From positions 1-64,000 of the forward strand of contig JAAYRI010000087.1 in assembly GCA_012518875.1 (NCBI GenBank): a DNA stretch of 64,000 bases, read 5' to 3'. Made by a program: the position numbers and the translations under genes. How positions within the stretch are numbered: the stretch's first letter is position 1; each line of letters opens with the position of its first letter. Under the pieces are notes generated by a model, which was not told the origin of the DNA, did no database searches, and saw nothing but the letters and a program-made list of their open reading frames with translations. This DNA comes from Peptococcaceae bacterium. Lineage in GTDB: Bacteria; Bacillota; Desulfotomaculia; Desulfotomaculales; Pelotomaculaceae. Below are positions 43,283-53,492 of this stretch, piece after piece.

Positions 43283-46200
43283 TTAGATGCACTTAAGGGC
43301 CAGATCCTGGGAGAAGAGGTATATTTGTTTTTCTTTGACCGGGCGGGCCAGGATGTCTTCTACTGCCCGGGCATATAGCATTAACTGGCCCCGGTAGCGT
43401 TCCACTACCCCAGCCGCCCCTTCGGCTGCTGGTTTGTCTGTCTTATAATCCAACAGCAGGTAACCATCCCCTTCATCCACCAGACAGTCCACCACCCCCT
43501 GGACAATAACCTTTTCCTCAATATTGTCCGGCAGATCCGGGTATATTTCCCGGGCAGGCAGGGCCAGGGTAAAGGGCAATTCCCGCAGCACCTCTCGGCC
43601 GGCCAGCATCCTTTTCCCCAGGGTCCCGGCAAAAAAAACAGCTATTTTTCCCACCGGCACTGCAGCCGCCTGTTCCGCCGTTAAAATTTCCCGCCTCACC
43701 AAATCGGCTATTTCCTTTTCTATATCTGCAGGGGCCAGCGGCCCCCCTAAATCAATATTTTTCATTACCAGGTGCAGGGCCGATCCCTTTTCTAGAGCTG
43801 TCAGTTTCCGCTCCCCCTGTGTAAAAAACGGCCGGCCACCAATTTTCCACTGATAGTTCTGCCCGGCGCTATCCTCCATGATGGGGGCGGGATCAAGCCT
43901 CCTCTGTAGTTCCGTTACCGAAACCCTGGTTGGTAAACCGCCGGTGGCAACAGCAGGATAGCGCCAGTTGAGCCGATCATTAATCACATCGGTATATACC
44001 CCTGGATCAGCCGGTGTTTCCTGTCGTTTTATCAGCTCAAGGATTTCCGGAACAGCAGCTCTTTCCATGATGGTACCTTTCAGCCCGGTATCCAGATCTA
44101 TTTGCCAGCGGGAACTATCACCTTGGGCGGAGGCAAACATCTCCTCCATAAACAAACCGGCCTGTCTGACCACTGCACCATCCCTGTGCCTGGCCAGGGC
44201 CGCCCCCAGCCAGTCCAGGTACGTTTGGGCATCGGCCAAATAACCGTCGGGCAGACGCCACCCGGTAGTGCCGGCAGGCATACACCAGCGCCGGGCATAG
44301 TTGGCCAGGCTGTCCACAGACCCGACAAGAACCAGTTTTTCCCGCGCCCTGGTCATGGCTACATATAGAATACGCATTTCTTCCGCCAGGGCTTCTAATT
44401 TTAATTTTTGTTTCAAGGCCAGTTTGGACATCGCCGGATAAGTAAGCCGGGCCTCAACATCCACCAGCTGTAGTCCCAGCCCCAGGTCCTTATGAAAAAG
44501 AATGTCCCTGCTCAAATCAGTGAGGTTGAACTTTCTGCCCAGGCCGGCTACAAATACCACCGGAAATTCAAGGCCTTTGCTTTTATGAATACTCATCACC
44601 CTGACCACGTTTTCCTTTTCCCCCAGGGCGCGGGCAGGGCCAAGATCACCGCCTCTATCCAGCAACTGCTCTATAAAGCGAAGAAACAGGAACAATCCCC
44701 GGAAGGGACCGGCTTCGTACTGCCGGGCCCTATTGTACAGTGAACGCAGGTTGGCCTGTCTCTGGCCGCCACCGGGAAGACCACCGGCAAAATCGTAATA
44801 GCCTGTTTCCCGATAAATGGTCCAGATCAAGTCAGCCAGGGAGCTGCGCCTGGCTGCCGTACGCCATTTTTCCAGTTTCCTCAAAAAGTCTATTAATTTT
44901 GGGGAAAGATCAGCTTCACCTGCCTCACTGGCAGCGACCACTGCATGAAAATAGTAGCCCCGGCGTAAATGCAACCTGATCCGGGCTAATTCACCGGCAT
45001 CCAGCCCCACCAGGGGTGAGCGCAGCACTGCCGCCAGGGGCACATCCTGCAAGGGGTTGTCAATAATTTTTAATAGGGACAGGATTGTTTCTATTTCCGT
45101 GGCCTGAAAGTATCCTGTGGCCAGTTCAGCGTAAACCGGGATGTCCAACTGCCTGAATTCTTCCACAAAGGTATTGGCATGGCCAGACGTGGCCCGCATT
45201 AGGACGACCACATCACGGTAGGTCAGAGGCCGGTATTGTTTCAAGCCCCGGTCATAAATATGTAAAGCATTTTTTTCAGCAGACAACCCAGCCAGTTCTT
45301 TTATTCGTGTAGCAATGAGCCGGGCTTCCTTCTGCATCGCCTCAAGCCCTTCTTCAAATTCAACAGGTGCTGCCTGCTCAGTTTGGCAGGCTCCTTTGTG
45401 GGCAGCTTTTTGTTCCCTATGGGCCGTGGGGCCTTTCTCTATTAAATGCACCTCCACAACCTCATCCGGAATCTGCTCTGCCCCCACAGGGGGGGGGTAA
45501 TCGGCCCCATAAACCAGCTCGGCGTCAGGCCCATAGTCTATTTCTCCCACAGAGGGGGTCATCAGCTGGCGAAATACAAAATTGACAGCATTGACCAGGC
45601 CCGACCTGCTGCGAAAATTTCTAGCCAGGTCTATGCGACGCTGCCGGCCTTGTGGTCCGGTGGAATAGGTCGTATATTTTTGCAGAAAAAGTCCGGGATC
45701 GGCCAGTCTAAAACGGTAGATACTCTGTTTTACATCCCCCACCATAAAAAGATTGGGGATACCGTTTTCCTGCCTGGAAACAAGCCGTAGTATGGCCTCC
45801 TGCATAGCGTTAATATCCTGGTATTCATCTACCAACACTTCTTCATATCTTTCCTGGAGGTTCATTGCCACGGGAGAAGGAAGCAGCCCCCCGGGCCCCC
45901 TTTCCGAAAGCACCTGCAGACTATATTGCTCCAGATCACCAAAGTCAACCACATTTCGCGCTCTTTTGGCATCCTTGTAAGCTATTGCAAAATCTATTGC
46001 TAACTCGGCCAGTTCCTGCACAAGAGGGTACAGTCTCCTCAGGTCATGGCAAATCCTTTCCGGGGTAGTGTCAAAATAACTCCGACGGACTGCAGCAGCC
46101 TTTTCCTTGGCCCGATCCCGGAGTTTTTTCACCTGTTCAACCAGTTCCGGATCGGCATCTTTTTTCCGGCAGGTGGGCAGCCTGGCAAAGGTAATACCCT

Positions 46201-47038
46201 GGAACAAATCATACAATTCAGACCAGGAAATACCCTGGCTACAGCGCTGCAACAGTCTGCTAAAAATCTCCTGTTCCTCTTCCAGGTTAGGCAAATAAAC
46301 CCCCGGGCCGTCAGTTCTTAAGGCCAGGCCAATGGCCTGCTCCAGGGCTGATATGATCACGGCCAGCTCATTCTCCAGGGATTTTTTTAATATTTCGCAC
46401 CAGGGTAGTTGATCAAAAACCTGGTCTTCCCCCAGGTTATAGGCAGCCGGCAGTCCTTTTAACCAACCGATAGGATCCACCGTGCTGCGGGCAAAATTGT
46501 AGGCACTGAGGACCATCTCCTGTAACAAAGAATCGTCCCGTTTGCCACCGTAACAGTCAACCAGCGCTGTAAAGAGATGATTGTCATCAGCATTGTATCG
46601 CCGTTCGAAGAGTTCTGTCATGGCTTCTGCCCGGATCAGAGAACACTCGGTTTCATCCGCCACCCGGAAGGAGGGATCCAGATCCAAATGGTAAAAATAC
46701 CGGCTCAGCAGGTCCTGGCAAAAGGAATGGATGGTACTGATAGCAGCCCGGCTAAAAAGGGCCATCTGCCTGTGCAGGTGCGCGGCCGCAGGGTTTTTTT
46801 CGATTTCTGCCGCCAGGCCGCGTCCAATGCGCTCCCTCATTTCCGCAGCGGCGGCATTAGTAAAGGTTACCACCAGTAGACGGTCTGCATCCACCGGATC
46901 CCTCTCGTCGGTTAGGCGTCTAATAATTCGTTCCACCAACACCGCTGTTTTTCCCGAACCGGCGGCGGCAGCCACCAATAGATTCCCTCCTCGGCCGGTA
47001 ATAGCCGCCTGTTGTTCTTTTGTCCATTGATTAGCCAA
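43283..47038 (-). CDS. addA: ATP-dependent helicase/nuclease subunit A
   Basis: 1251 residues, the usual AddA size, from a TTG with ATGGAGGG seven bases upstream, inside the end of addB. AddAB resects double-strand breaks for RecA-dependent repair. The UvrD-type helicase core shows AAAAGSGKTAVLVERI (Walker A), STIHSFCQDLL, VDEYQDINAMQ, MVGDVKQSIYRFR and VMSIHKSKGLEFPVVFVAG, with MRILYVAMTRARE. The RecB-type nuclease motif at the C-terminus is LLLDYKTDK. A longer reading through addB is not a real N-terminus. Confidence 0.97.
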   Translation of the reverse strand: MANQWTKEQQAAITGRGGNLLVAAAAGSGKTAVLVERIIRRLTDERDPVDADRLLVVTFTNAAAAEMRERIGRGLAAEIEKNPAAAHLHRQMALFSRAAISTIHSFCQDLLSRYFYHLDLDPSFRVADETECSLIRAEAMTELFERRYNADDNHLFTALVDCYGGKRDDSLLQEMVLSAYNFARSTVDPIGWLKGLPAAYNLGEDQVFDQLPWCEILKKSLENELAVIISALEQAIGLALRTDGPGVYLPNLEEEQEIFSRLLQRCSQGISWSELYDLFQGITFARLPTCRKKDADPELVEQVKKLRDRAKEKAAAVRRSYFDTTPERICHDLRRLYPLVQELAELAIDFAIAYKDAKRARNVVDFGDLEQYSLQVLSERGPGGLLPSPVAMNLQERYEEVLVDEYQDINAMQEAILRLVSRQENGIPNLFMVGDVKQSIYRFRLADPGLFLQKYTTYSTGPQGRQRRIDLARNFRSRSGLVNAVNFVFRQLMTPSVGEIDYGPDAELVYGADYPPPVGAEQIPDEVVEVHLIEKGPTAHREQKAAHKGACQTEQAAPVEFEEGLEAMQKEARLIATRIKELAGLSAEKNALHIYDRGLKQYRPLTYRDVVVLMRATSGHANTFVEEFRQLDIPVYAELATGYFQATEIETILSLLKIIDNPLQDVPLAAVLRSPLVGLDAGELARIRLHLRRGYYFHAVVAASEAGEADLSPKLIDFLRKLEKWRTAARRSSLADLIWTIYRETGYYDFAGGLPGGGQRQANLRSLYNRARQYEAGPFRGLFLFLRFIEQLLDRGGDLGPARALGEKENVVRVMSIHKSKGLEFPVVFVAGLGRKFNLTDLSRDILFHKDLGLGLQLVDVEARLTYPAMSKLALKQKLKLEALAEEMRILYVAMTRAREKLVLVGSVDSLANYARRWCMPAGTTGWRLPDGYLADAQTYLDWLGAALARHRDGAVVRQAGLFMEEMFASAQGDSSRWQIDLDTGLKGTIMERAAVPEILELIKRQETPADPGVYTDVINDRLNWRYPAVATGGLPTRVSVTELQRRLDPAPIMEDSAGQNYQWKIGGRPFFTQGERKLTALEKGSALHLVMKNIDLGGPLAPADIEKEIADLVRREILTAEQAAAVPVGKIAVFFAGTLGKRMLAGREVLRELPFTLALPAREIYPDLPDNIEEKVIVQGVVDCLVDEGDGYLLLDYKTDKPAAEGAAGVVERYRGQLMLYARAVEDILARPVKEKQIYLFSQDLALKCI

Positions 47039-50000
47039 CTGTTTCACCCTCCATTCTCTGCAGCCTGCTCCAAATAGTGTCCTCATCTTCTCGTTTGATG
47101 ATCCGGTAAGTGTTGCCTGCCAGGAGAATATCAAACCGGCATACCGGCTTATAAGGGCAGTACCGGCAGGGCCTGTTAGCACCATCCAGGTAGGGATGAA
47201 TGTCAATTACCCCATCCATAATCCTGGTGCCGGCAATAGTCAGCTGTATATCCAGATGTGCCCCAAGCAAACCAAACTGATCCCGGGTAAAAACAGCAGA
47301 ACGGGCCGAAAAACCGCCATCTTTTTTTATTTGCACGGGTATTAGTTGGGACTGACCGGTCAGGCCGCTGTCCGTCAATTGCACCACCTGGGTGTCCGCT
47401 AACACAAAACCTGTCATCCTGAATTCCCGCAAAATCATTTTCTCTACCTCTGCAGGAGGGGGTATGGCCCCGTTGGTCTTCACCAGTGGGTCGGCGATAG
47501 GAAAATACAGCATAGCGCCCGGCAGTGCCTGATCAGCGCCCAATAATTCACCTGCATAACACAGCGCCACATTCAGATAGGCCGGCAACTGCAATTTTAG
47601 ACCGTGATAGATATCCTGCAAGTTAACTTTGCTGCCCCCTGTTTTATAGTCAATAATACGTAGATAGCAACCCTCTTCCCCCTGAACAGCATCAACCCGG
47701 TCTATCCTGCCGGTGAGAACCATCTCCCTGCCGCCCGTTAGGGAACAGGTAATAGCCGGCAGGTCACCACCCGGTCCGAAGGCCAGCTCCAGACCCACCG
47801 GCTGAAAGCTGCCGCGCCGGTAATGTTCTACCAGGGCCAGAGCAGTCTGCTGGACTATCCTTTTTAATTTGCTCACCAGATAACGGCGCCTGGCTGTGCT
47901 GATTAAAATTTCATTTTGTAAACGTGGTGCCAGTTTGTCCACAATGTCACCGGCAAGCAGCCGGCACTGTTCATGATCGAGCTGACCCCAGCCAATGCCC
48001 ATCTTTCGCAGCTGATCGCCCATGTTTTTTAACGCTACATGGAAAAACTGGCCCAGTTCAGGAGCACCTACCCTGTAGATAATCCGCTCCTGCAGCCTTA
48101 ATCCCCGGGCCAGAAAATGGGCAAAGGGGCAGGCCAGAAATTTTTCTATGCCGGATATGCTGGTTTTCAGCCTGGGCCCATAAAGTGCCTTACTGACAGG
48201 GGCAGGCAGCCTGGCTTCCTTATTTGAGATAAATAGGCTGGAAAGAGCAAAGGATGTTTTTTCCCGGCAAGCACTACCCATAAACCAGGAATAAACCTCT
48301 GCCCAAAGAGGGGCAACTGTCTGTCCCTCCTTAACCTCCCGCATCCTGGTAACCAGGTGAGGCAGCGTACACAGAGGATTGTTGACAAAAGCCAGTTCCT
48401 GTACCCTTTCGCCGCTGGGCTCAAGGGGCCAAAAAAGTTTCTCCAGACGGGGGAATAGTGCTTTGAGCCTGGCCACCACAGGTGACGGTGCCATTGCCCT
48501 CCCCTCATCATCGGCCAGGGGATAGCTGAGATACAGTTTTTCTGAGGAGCGGGTAAGGGCAATATAGATAAGGTATTGTTCTTCAAAAACCCTGTGTCGT
48601 GTACCAGGGGCCAGCCTCAGGCCTATAGCCCGCAGCCGGTCCCTTTCTTCTTCAGACAGAAGCCCCTTTTCAACTACCCTGGCCGGCAACATACCGTCGC
48701 AAGCGCCCATAACAAAAGCCACCCTGGCTCCTGAGTTGCGAAGGCGTTTCAGGGAGCAAACCATCACCTGATCAAAACCAGGCGAACCCGGATCCAGACC
48801 CATACCCGCCAACCCGGCATCCAGGATGGCAGCGTAGTCTTCAATGGGCAGGACTTCATCGCCCAGTACCTCTACCACCTGTTCCAGGAGGGCAATCAAA
48901 CCATCCCAGATCCGCTTGTGTTCCGGCACCTGTTCCAGTGGGACGTCTTTTTCGGCTGCTTTGACCCAGCTAGCCAGCTTTTCCGGCACCTGCATTTTTT
49001 CCAGCAGGTTAAACAGGGCTTCTGTAATCCCACGAACATTGATCCCTGGACTGGCTGTCCGGCAAAATTCGTCAAGAAAAGACACTACCCGGCAGCGGAT
49101 ATGGTTGACAGCGTCCAGTTCCCCCTTTTCTTCATCCCCGGGTTTGCTATCTTCCTCCAGGGAAAAGCAGCGGTAGTATTCCCAGGGCTCTCCATCAGTC
49201 CAACGGCTGCCCCTGATGCCATGGGCCAGCACATAGTTTTCTAATAAATCAATTTCCTTACGGCTCAGTGGGGCAAGATCAGTTTTTAAAAAACGAAAAA
49301 CCGGGTCAAATGACCAGTTGGAAAGGGTTACCTCCAGGGCGGCTCGCACCAGCTCCACCAGTGGATGGTGCATCACTGTCCCCTGCCGGTCAATAAACAC
49401 CGGGATACCGTAATCAGCAAAAATGCAGCGGATTTCCTCGGCGTAGTGATCAAGATTCCGCAGCAGGATAATGATTTCCCTGTATCTATACCCGGCGTCC
49501 CGGCAAAGGGCTGTGATTTCGCGGGCTACCCCCTCTATCTCCGCCCTGGGGTTGGCTGCCGCGGCCAAAAGGACACCGCCTTCGTCGCCATACCATTGGG
49601 GGGCCGGGTAACTGAAAAAATGTTTTTCCAGGTGGGCTATACCGGGACTATGGTACCGTACCCCTCCAGAGCCGTCTAGAACCAGGGGTTCTTCCACCGG
49701 GATGTCCTCTGCGGCCGCCAACCGGGAGAGGGATGCATAGGTTTTCCAGATGGGGTAGAACACTCCGGCCCGATCCAATCCAGCATCAAGGGTGGCCCCA
49801 TCAGCACACAGGGTAATGTTTACCTGCCGGGCACAATGCATAAGGGAGGCCAGCACCCGGCATTCCTGTGGTGTGAAATTAGAAAAGCCATCTACCCAGA
49901 CCTTACCATTTTGGACTGCGGCCGATAGCGGCAAACGCTCCGCTAGAAGTTTTAAATGGTCCCCGGGTTCAATAAAACGATTGGCCAGAAAACCCTCAAA

Positions 50001-50507
50001 ATCGCTGTAAAACAGGTGGAGTTCATCCAGCTTTTCCGCCAATGTTTCTGCCCCCTGGCGGTTATGTAAGGCGGCGGCAGCAGTAGCCAGCTCCTCCGGT
50101 TCGAGGCAGTAATTTTTTATTTCTCCCAGGGTGTGTGCCAGGGTGTCCAAAAAGCCGGGTTTGTTAACCGAACCGCGAAATACCTTTATTTCATCCCGGC
50201 GCTCCGCCAACAGGCGCCACAGGAGCATCCGCTTGCCCTGTTCCCCGATAGGAGATCGAGCTAACCCGCCCGCATCCTGTAATACCCGGTGGGCCAAACA
50301 CCGAAAACTGAATACCCCTGCCCGGACAAATCCTTTTAGCCCCGGGGTAGCGGCCAGCATATATTCAGACTGCTGAACAGACTGCTCCGGTACCAGCAAT
50401 ATCAGTGGGGTACCGGTTGGGCCGGCCTTTAATTCTGTGCGAATTTGTTCCAGACAGGCCTGGGTTTTACCACTTCCTGCCCGGCCGACAATAAACCGTA
50501 GTGACAA
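47031..50507 (-). CDS. addB: ATP-dependent nuclease subunit B
   Basis: 1158 residues. The P-loop GRAGSGKTQACLEQI is at the N-terminus, the helicase-like core is degenerate as is usual for AddB, and the C-terminal RecB nuclease domain has RIIDYKTGG. The iron-sulfur cluster cysteines are visible: one in FLACPFAHFLARG and three in CRYCPYKPVCRFD. The start is TTG with AGGGGTG upstream. It overlaps addA by eight bases, giving coupled translation of the heterodimer. Confidence 0.97.
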   Translation of the reverse strand: MSLRFIVGRAGSGKTQACLEQIRTELKAGPTGTPLILLVPEQSVQQSEYMLAATPGLKGFVRAGVFSFRCLAHRVLQDAGGLARSPIGEQGKRMLLWRLLAERRDEIKVFRGSVNKPGFLDTLAHTLGEIKNYCLEPEELATAAAALHNRQGAETLAEKLDELHLFYSDFEGFLANRFIEPGDHLKLLAERLPLSAAVQNGKVWVDGFSNFTPQECRVLASLMHCARQVNITLCADGATLDAGLDRAGVFYPIWKTYASLSRLAAAEDIPVEEPLVLDGSGGVRYHSPGIAHLEKHFFSYPAPQWYGDEGGVLLAAAANPRAEIEGVAREITALCRDAGYRYREIIILLRNLDHYAEEIRCIFADYGIPVFIDRQGTVMHHPLVELVRAALEVTLSNWSFDPVFRFLKTDLAPLSRKEIDLLENYVLAHGIRGSRWTDGEPWEYYRCFSLEEDSKPGDEEKGELDAVNHIRCRVVSFLDEFCRTASPGINVRGITEALFNLLEKMQVPEKLASWVKAAEKDVPLEQVPEHKRIWDGLIALLEQVVEVLGDEVLPIEDYAAILDAGLAGMGLDPGSPGFDQVMVCSLKRLRNSGARVAFVMGACDGMLPARVVEKGLLSEEERDRLRAIGLRLAPGTRHRVFEEQYLIYIALTRSSEKLYLSYPLADDEGRAMAPSPVVARLKALFPRLEKLFWPLEPSGERVQELAFVNNPLCTLPHLVTRMREVKEGQTVAPLWAEVYSWFMGSACREKTSFALSSLFISNKEARLPAPVSKALYGPRLKTSISGIEKFLACPFAHFLARGLRLQERIIYRVGAPELGQFFHVALKNMGDQLRKMGIGWGQLDHEQCRLLAGDIVDKLAPRLQNEILISTARRRYLVSKLKRIVQQTALALVEHYRRGSFQPVGLELAFGPGGDLPAITCSLTGGREMVLTGRIDRVDAVQGEEGCYLRIIDYKTGGSKVNLQDIYHGLKLQLPAYLNVALCYAGELLGADQALPGAMLYFPIADPLVKTNGAIPPPAEVEKMILREFRMTGFVLADTQVVQLTDSGLTGQSQLIPVQIKKDGGFSARSAVFTRDQFGLLGAHLDIQLTIAGTRIMDGVIDIHPYLDGANRPCRYCPYKPVCRFDILLAGNTYRIIKREDEDTIWSRLQRMEGETVG

Positions 50508-50534
50508 AAGACTACACCCCTATCAAATGAAGAA

Positions 50535-50575
50535 ACAGTCCTATTAGGATTTATTGATAAATTTCACGGGACTGT
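50535..50575 (-). terminator. Possible terminator between the FlK-like gene and addB
   Basis: ACAGTCC (50535-50541) and GGACTGT (50569-50575) are a perfect 7-bp inverted repeat with a 27-base AT-rich loop; on the minus strand it is followed by TTTCTTCATTT. The GGGACAGTCCC end resembles REP palindromes. A weak terminator at best. Confidence 0.4.
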
Positions 50576-50586
50576 CCCCTGGCATG

Positions 50587-50985
50587 TTATTTTGTGAGTT
50601 TACCTGTGGCCTTACTGACAAAGCGATCTGTGTTTACAATAAACCGTTCATGGATACCCGAGCAGATCAAGTCAATCCGGTCCCGCGCCTCAACTGTAAA
50701 TAGCAGCTTTTTTCCAGTAACCTCCGCCAGGCGGGTAGTAACAACTACTTCCATGCCTACGGGGGTGGCAGCCAGGTGCTTAACATCAACCCTGGTACCA
50801 ACTGTGGTTGAACCTTCCTCCAGATAGGAGGCCACAGATAATAAAGCTGCCTTTTCTATGAAACGAATCAGGGCCGGTGTTGCGAAAACTGGCACAGAAC
50901 CACTTTCGTAAACAACTGCCGTTTCCTTTTCACTAACCGTCATCCTCACCTCGCCGGTAAGGCCCGGTTTTATCTTGTTTTCCAT
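50587..50985 (-). CDS. FlK-type thioesterase (copy 1)
   Basis: 132 residues, hotdog fold. The start is the ATG of MENKIKPGLTG. The catalytic residues of fluoroacetyl-CoA thioesterase FlK (Thr42, Glu50, His76) are conserved in exact spacing here as Thr36 (FATPALIRF), Glu44 and His70 (VDVKHLAATPVG). The natural substrate is not known; related proteins in this group are probably acyl-CoA thioesterases. It resembles the gene at 53493. Ribosome site weak; the longer reading upstream has no better one. Confidence 0.88.
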   Translation of the reverse strand: MENKIKPGLTGEVRMTVSEKETAVVYESGSVPVFATPALIRFIEKAALLSVASYLEEGSTTVGTRVDVKHLAATPVGMEVVVTTRLAEVTGKKLLFTVEARDRIDLICSGIHERFIVNTDRFVSKATGKLTK

Positions 50986-51251
50986 CAGTTTGCCTGGTTT
51001 CCCAAACCGGTAGATAGCTAGTTTGCACAATACATTTAACCTCATAGCCGGTACATCGTTCCCGTGGATTTTCAGAAAACCAGGATTTTCACCTGCCTAT
51101 TTTTTGGTTTTTAGAAAGAATAAGTATGGCTGTCATAAAGTCGTCCTTTTCAACCATTGTCAGGCCGTATACAGCTTGATACTTGATATTAGAATACTTT
51201 GCACTAACAGAGAGAACAATATTTTTAATATCTTCCCGGGAGGAATTAAAC

Positions 51252-52304
51252 ATGGAACACCATACTGCTGTGGAAACCCGGGGCGAAGGCCTGGTGGCCC
51301 ACCACAATCCCCCGCTAACGGCCCCTGAATCAGCCAGGCTCTGGCAGGTAAATCTCTATTACAAAATGCTTTACTGCGTCTTTAAACACTTTTTAAGCAC
51401 CTGTGATGACCAGGACCTGCGCCTGCATATCGAGGAAGCCCTGTCTATGTTTGAAGAGCGGATAAACCGTTCCACGGAAGTGCTTACAGAAGAAGGACAC
51501 CCCGTTCCAATCGGGTTTACGGATAATGATCTGGAGCCGGAAAGCCCCAGGTTGTTTACAGACCTGTACTATTATTACTATATTTTGCATATGGCCCAGA
51601 TTGGGCTTCAATTAAACAGCATGGATTTGGCCCATACAACCCGCAAGGACGTAAGGGAATTTTTTACGGCGTCGGTTTCTTCCACAATGGGATACTATAA
51701 CCGGTTTTCCGACTTGATGCTGGAAAAAGGCATTTATATCCGCCCACCGGCTGTTAATATTTTCAAGGAAACAGATATTGTGGAAAAACAGGACTTCTTA
51801 CGCGGTTTTCTAGGCAAACGCAGGCCCCTTCTAGAGCTGGAAATAAATCACCTTTTTTCCGGCATTAGAAATAATGTGATCGGGGGCCTTTTGGCAACAG
51901 GTTTTCAGCAGGTGGCCGGGTCAGAGCAGGTCCGGGCATATATGGCTAGAGGAACGGATATCTCACGAAAACATGCAGATATACTCAATTCCGTTTTACA
52001 AAAGGAAAAAATACCTGCTCCAATGCACTCCGGGGTGTTGCTCCTGGACTTAACCACGCCTCCCTTCTCCGACAAATTAATGATGCAGCACATGGTGATT
52101 TTAACAGGTATCGGCATCGGTAATCTCGCTAATGCTATGGCTACTTCCCTGAGGCATGATCTCGGTGTAAGCTTCACCCGGCTGATTGGCGAAGCTGCCA
52201 ACTATGGGGAGGATGGGTTAAATATCATGATTGAGAATGGCTGGTTTGAACAACCGCCCCGCAAAATAGACCCCCGGGATCTGGCCAGGGAACAAGTACA
52301 TTGA
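51252..52304 (+). CDS. DUF3231 family protein
   Basis: 350 residues from an ATG behind GGGAGGAAT. Two repeated helical halves of ferritin-like character, each with the conserved pattern found in spore-coat-associated DUF3231 proteins of Bacillus and Clostridia: TAPESARLWQVNLYYKMLY at the start, KQDFLRGFLGKRRPLLELEINHLF (read in parts) in the second half and DISRKHADILNSVLQKEKI. DUF3231 proteins are often spore-related. Function unknown. It converges with the phosphoesterase gene 40 bases away. Confidence 0.88.
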   Translation: MEHHTAVETRGEGLVAHHNPPLTAPESARLWQVNLYYKMLYCVFKHFLSTCDDQDLRLHIEEALSMFEERINRSTEVLTEEGHPVPIGFTDNDLEPESPRLFTDLYYYYYILHMAQIGLQLNSMDLAHTTRKDVREFFTASVSSTMGYYNRFSDLMLEKGIYIRPPAVNIFKETDIVEKQDFLRGFLGKRRPLLELEINHLFSGIRNNVIGGLLATGFQQVAGSEQVRAYMARGTDISRKHADILNSVLQKEKIPAPMHSGVLLLDLTTPPFSDKLMMQHMVILTGIGIGNLANAMATSLRHDLGVSFTRLIGEAANYGEDGLNIMIENGWFEQPPRKIDPRDLAREQVH

Positions 52305-52344
52305 ATTCAATAGAAAACCAGGAACAATTCGTCCTCCAATATTC

Positions 52345-53142
52345 TTAGATAAAGCCCCCTGGACGATCCCCCATTATATCTGGACCCGGTTGGGGTGATG
52401 TTAGAGGTATGAACTTATATCTTGCCTGGCCCCGGGCATTAAATTCCACATAAAGGACCCTGGGCCTGCGCACCAATTCCTGTTTTAGACCTGTTAGACG
52501 GGCCAAGGCGCCAGGGTTCAGAAAATACTTGTCACCGACCACCTCATGATAGCCAAGATGGGCATGTGCTCCCAGGGTAATGTCTGCCTCCGTGGAAATT
52601 ATCTCAGTTATTAGGGTACAGGGAACCTGATTGGAAAACGCCTTGGGCAAAAGCATGCCATGGACCACATGGAGCGCTATATCACAGTGTTTCTTTTTAA
52701 CCATATAATGCTCCTTGTTCTTTTGCCTATCGATGTTACCATAAAAATGCTGGCCGCTGAGCTGCAACACGCAACCACCGTTGTCCAGGTATAATGCTTT
52801 TCCAGGTTGCAAAAGGTTGATTAATCCCTGTTTAGCCAGCTTGCCCACAGCAGTATGTTCAAGACTGTTCAACCGCTGCCCAATAAGATCGTGATTACCT
52901 GCTACACAGTAGGCCGGCAAATCCAATTCTTTTAAAAACCAGTTGAATAGTTCTAGAGATTTCTGATCGGGGTGGGGATGGTCAAAAACGTCCCCACCAT
53001 GAATTATAAAGTCAACCTGGTTTTGCCGGCAAAGACCAAGCACCTCAGAAAGCTTTAATGAAATGGCATTGAAAAAGTTGTCCCTGCGGTTTTCAGGAAT
53101 TCCGCTACGTATATGTGTGTCAGCAAGATAGATTAAACGCAT
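52345..53142 (-). CDS. SbcD/YhaO-like metallophosphoesterase
   Basis: 265 residues from the ATG of MRLIYLADTHI with GGAGGG upstream. The five metallophosphoesterase motifs are visible: LADTHI, HGGDVFDH, AGNHDLIG, HVVHGM and LGAHAHLGYH. It is like the SbcD/Mre11 nuclease subunit but alone; no SbcC lies nearby, so it may act by itself on RNA, DNA or small nucleotides. Confidence 0.85.
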   Translation of the reverse strand: MRLIYLADTHIRSGIPENRRDNFFNAISLKLSEVLGLCRQNQVDFIIHGGDVFDHPHPDQKSLELFNWFLKELDLPAYCVAGNHDLIGQRLNSLEHTAVGKLAKQGLINLLQPGKALYLDNGGCVLQLSGQHFYGNIDRQKNKEHYMVKKKHCDIALHVVHGMLLPKAFSNQVPCTLITEIISTEADITLGAHAHLGYHEVVGDKYFLNPGALARLTGLKQELVRRPRVLYVEFNARGQARYKFIPLTSPQPGPDIMGDRPGGFI

Positions 53143-53190
53143 AGCGGTTCCCTCCAATATTACACATGTTTTTGCGGTGTCGCATCAAGG

Positions 53191-53406
53191 CTAAAATATT
53201 GACCGCCCGGTGTCCACTCTTTTCTCATCATCGGGTCCCAGAGACACAAACAACTTTTTAAATCTTTCAAAATCCGCCAAATCCATCAATTCTGTGTGGG
53301 AATAAAATATTCTTCCGGCGTTGTTCATAGCTCCCCAGGTCAGTTTAACAATATCCTTATTAACACCCTTTTTGGTTTCTGTTTTGGCAAAGAGTTTTAT
53401 AGACAT
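53191..53406 (-). CDS. Unrecognised 71-residue protein
   Basis: Small, soluble and mostly helical (MSIKLFAKTETKKGVNKDI, MDLADFERFKKLFVSLG). A TAAGAC-rich weak ribosome site precedes the ATG. It is on the same strand as, and near, the FlK-like gene. Codon use is like its neighbours, and the pattern is that of a real small protein, but I recognise no family. Confidence 0.55.
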   Translation of the reverse strand: MSIKLFAKTETKKGVNKDIVKLTWGAMNNAGRIFYSHTELMDLADFERFKKLFVSLGPDDEKRVDTGRSIF

Positions 53407-53492
53407 GTCTTAACACCTTTTACGCCTCGTATTTTCTCCCAATCAATTACATTATATCAAGGAGAGGGAACTCTTTCATAGAATGTTATTGT

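Noticed and set aside
47039-47206. Longer N-terminus for addA
   Set aside because: It would run 56 codons into the end of addB in another frame, with no ribosome site.
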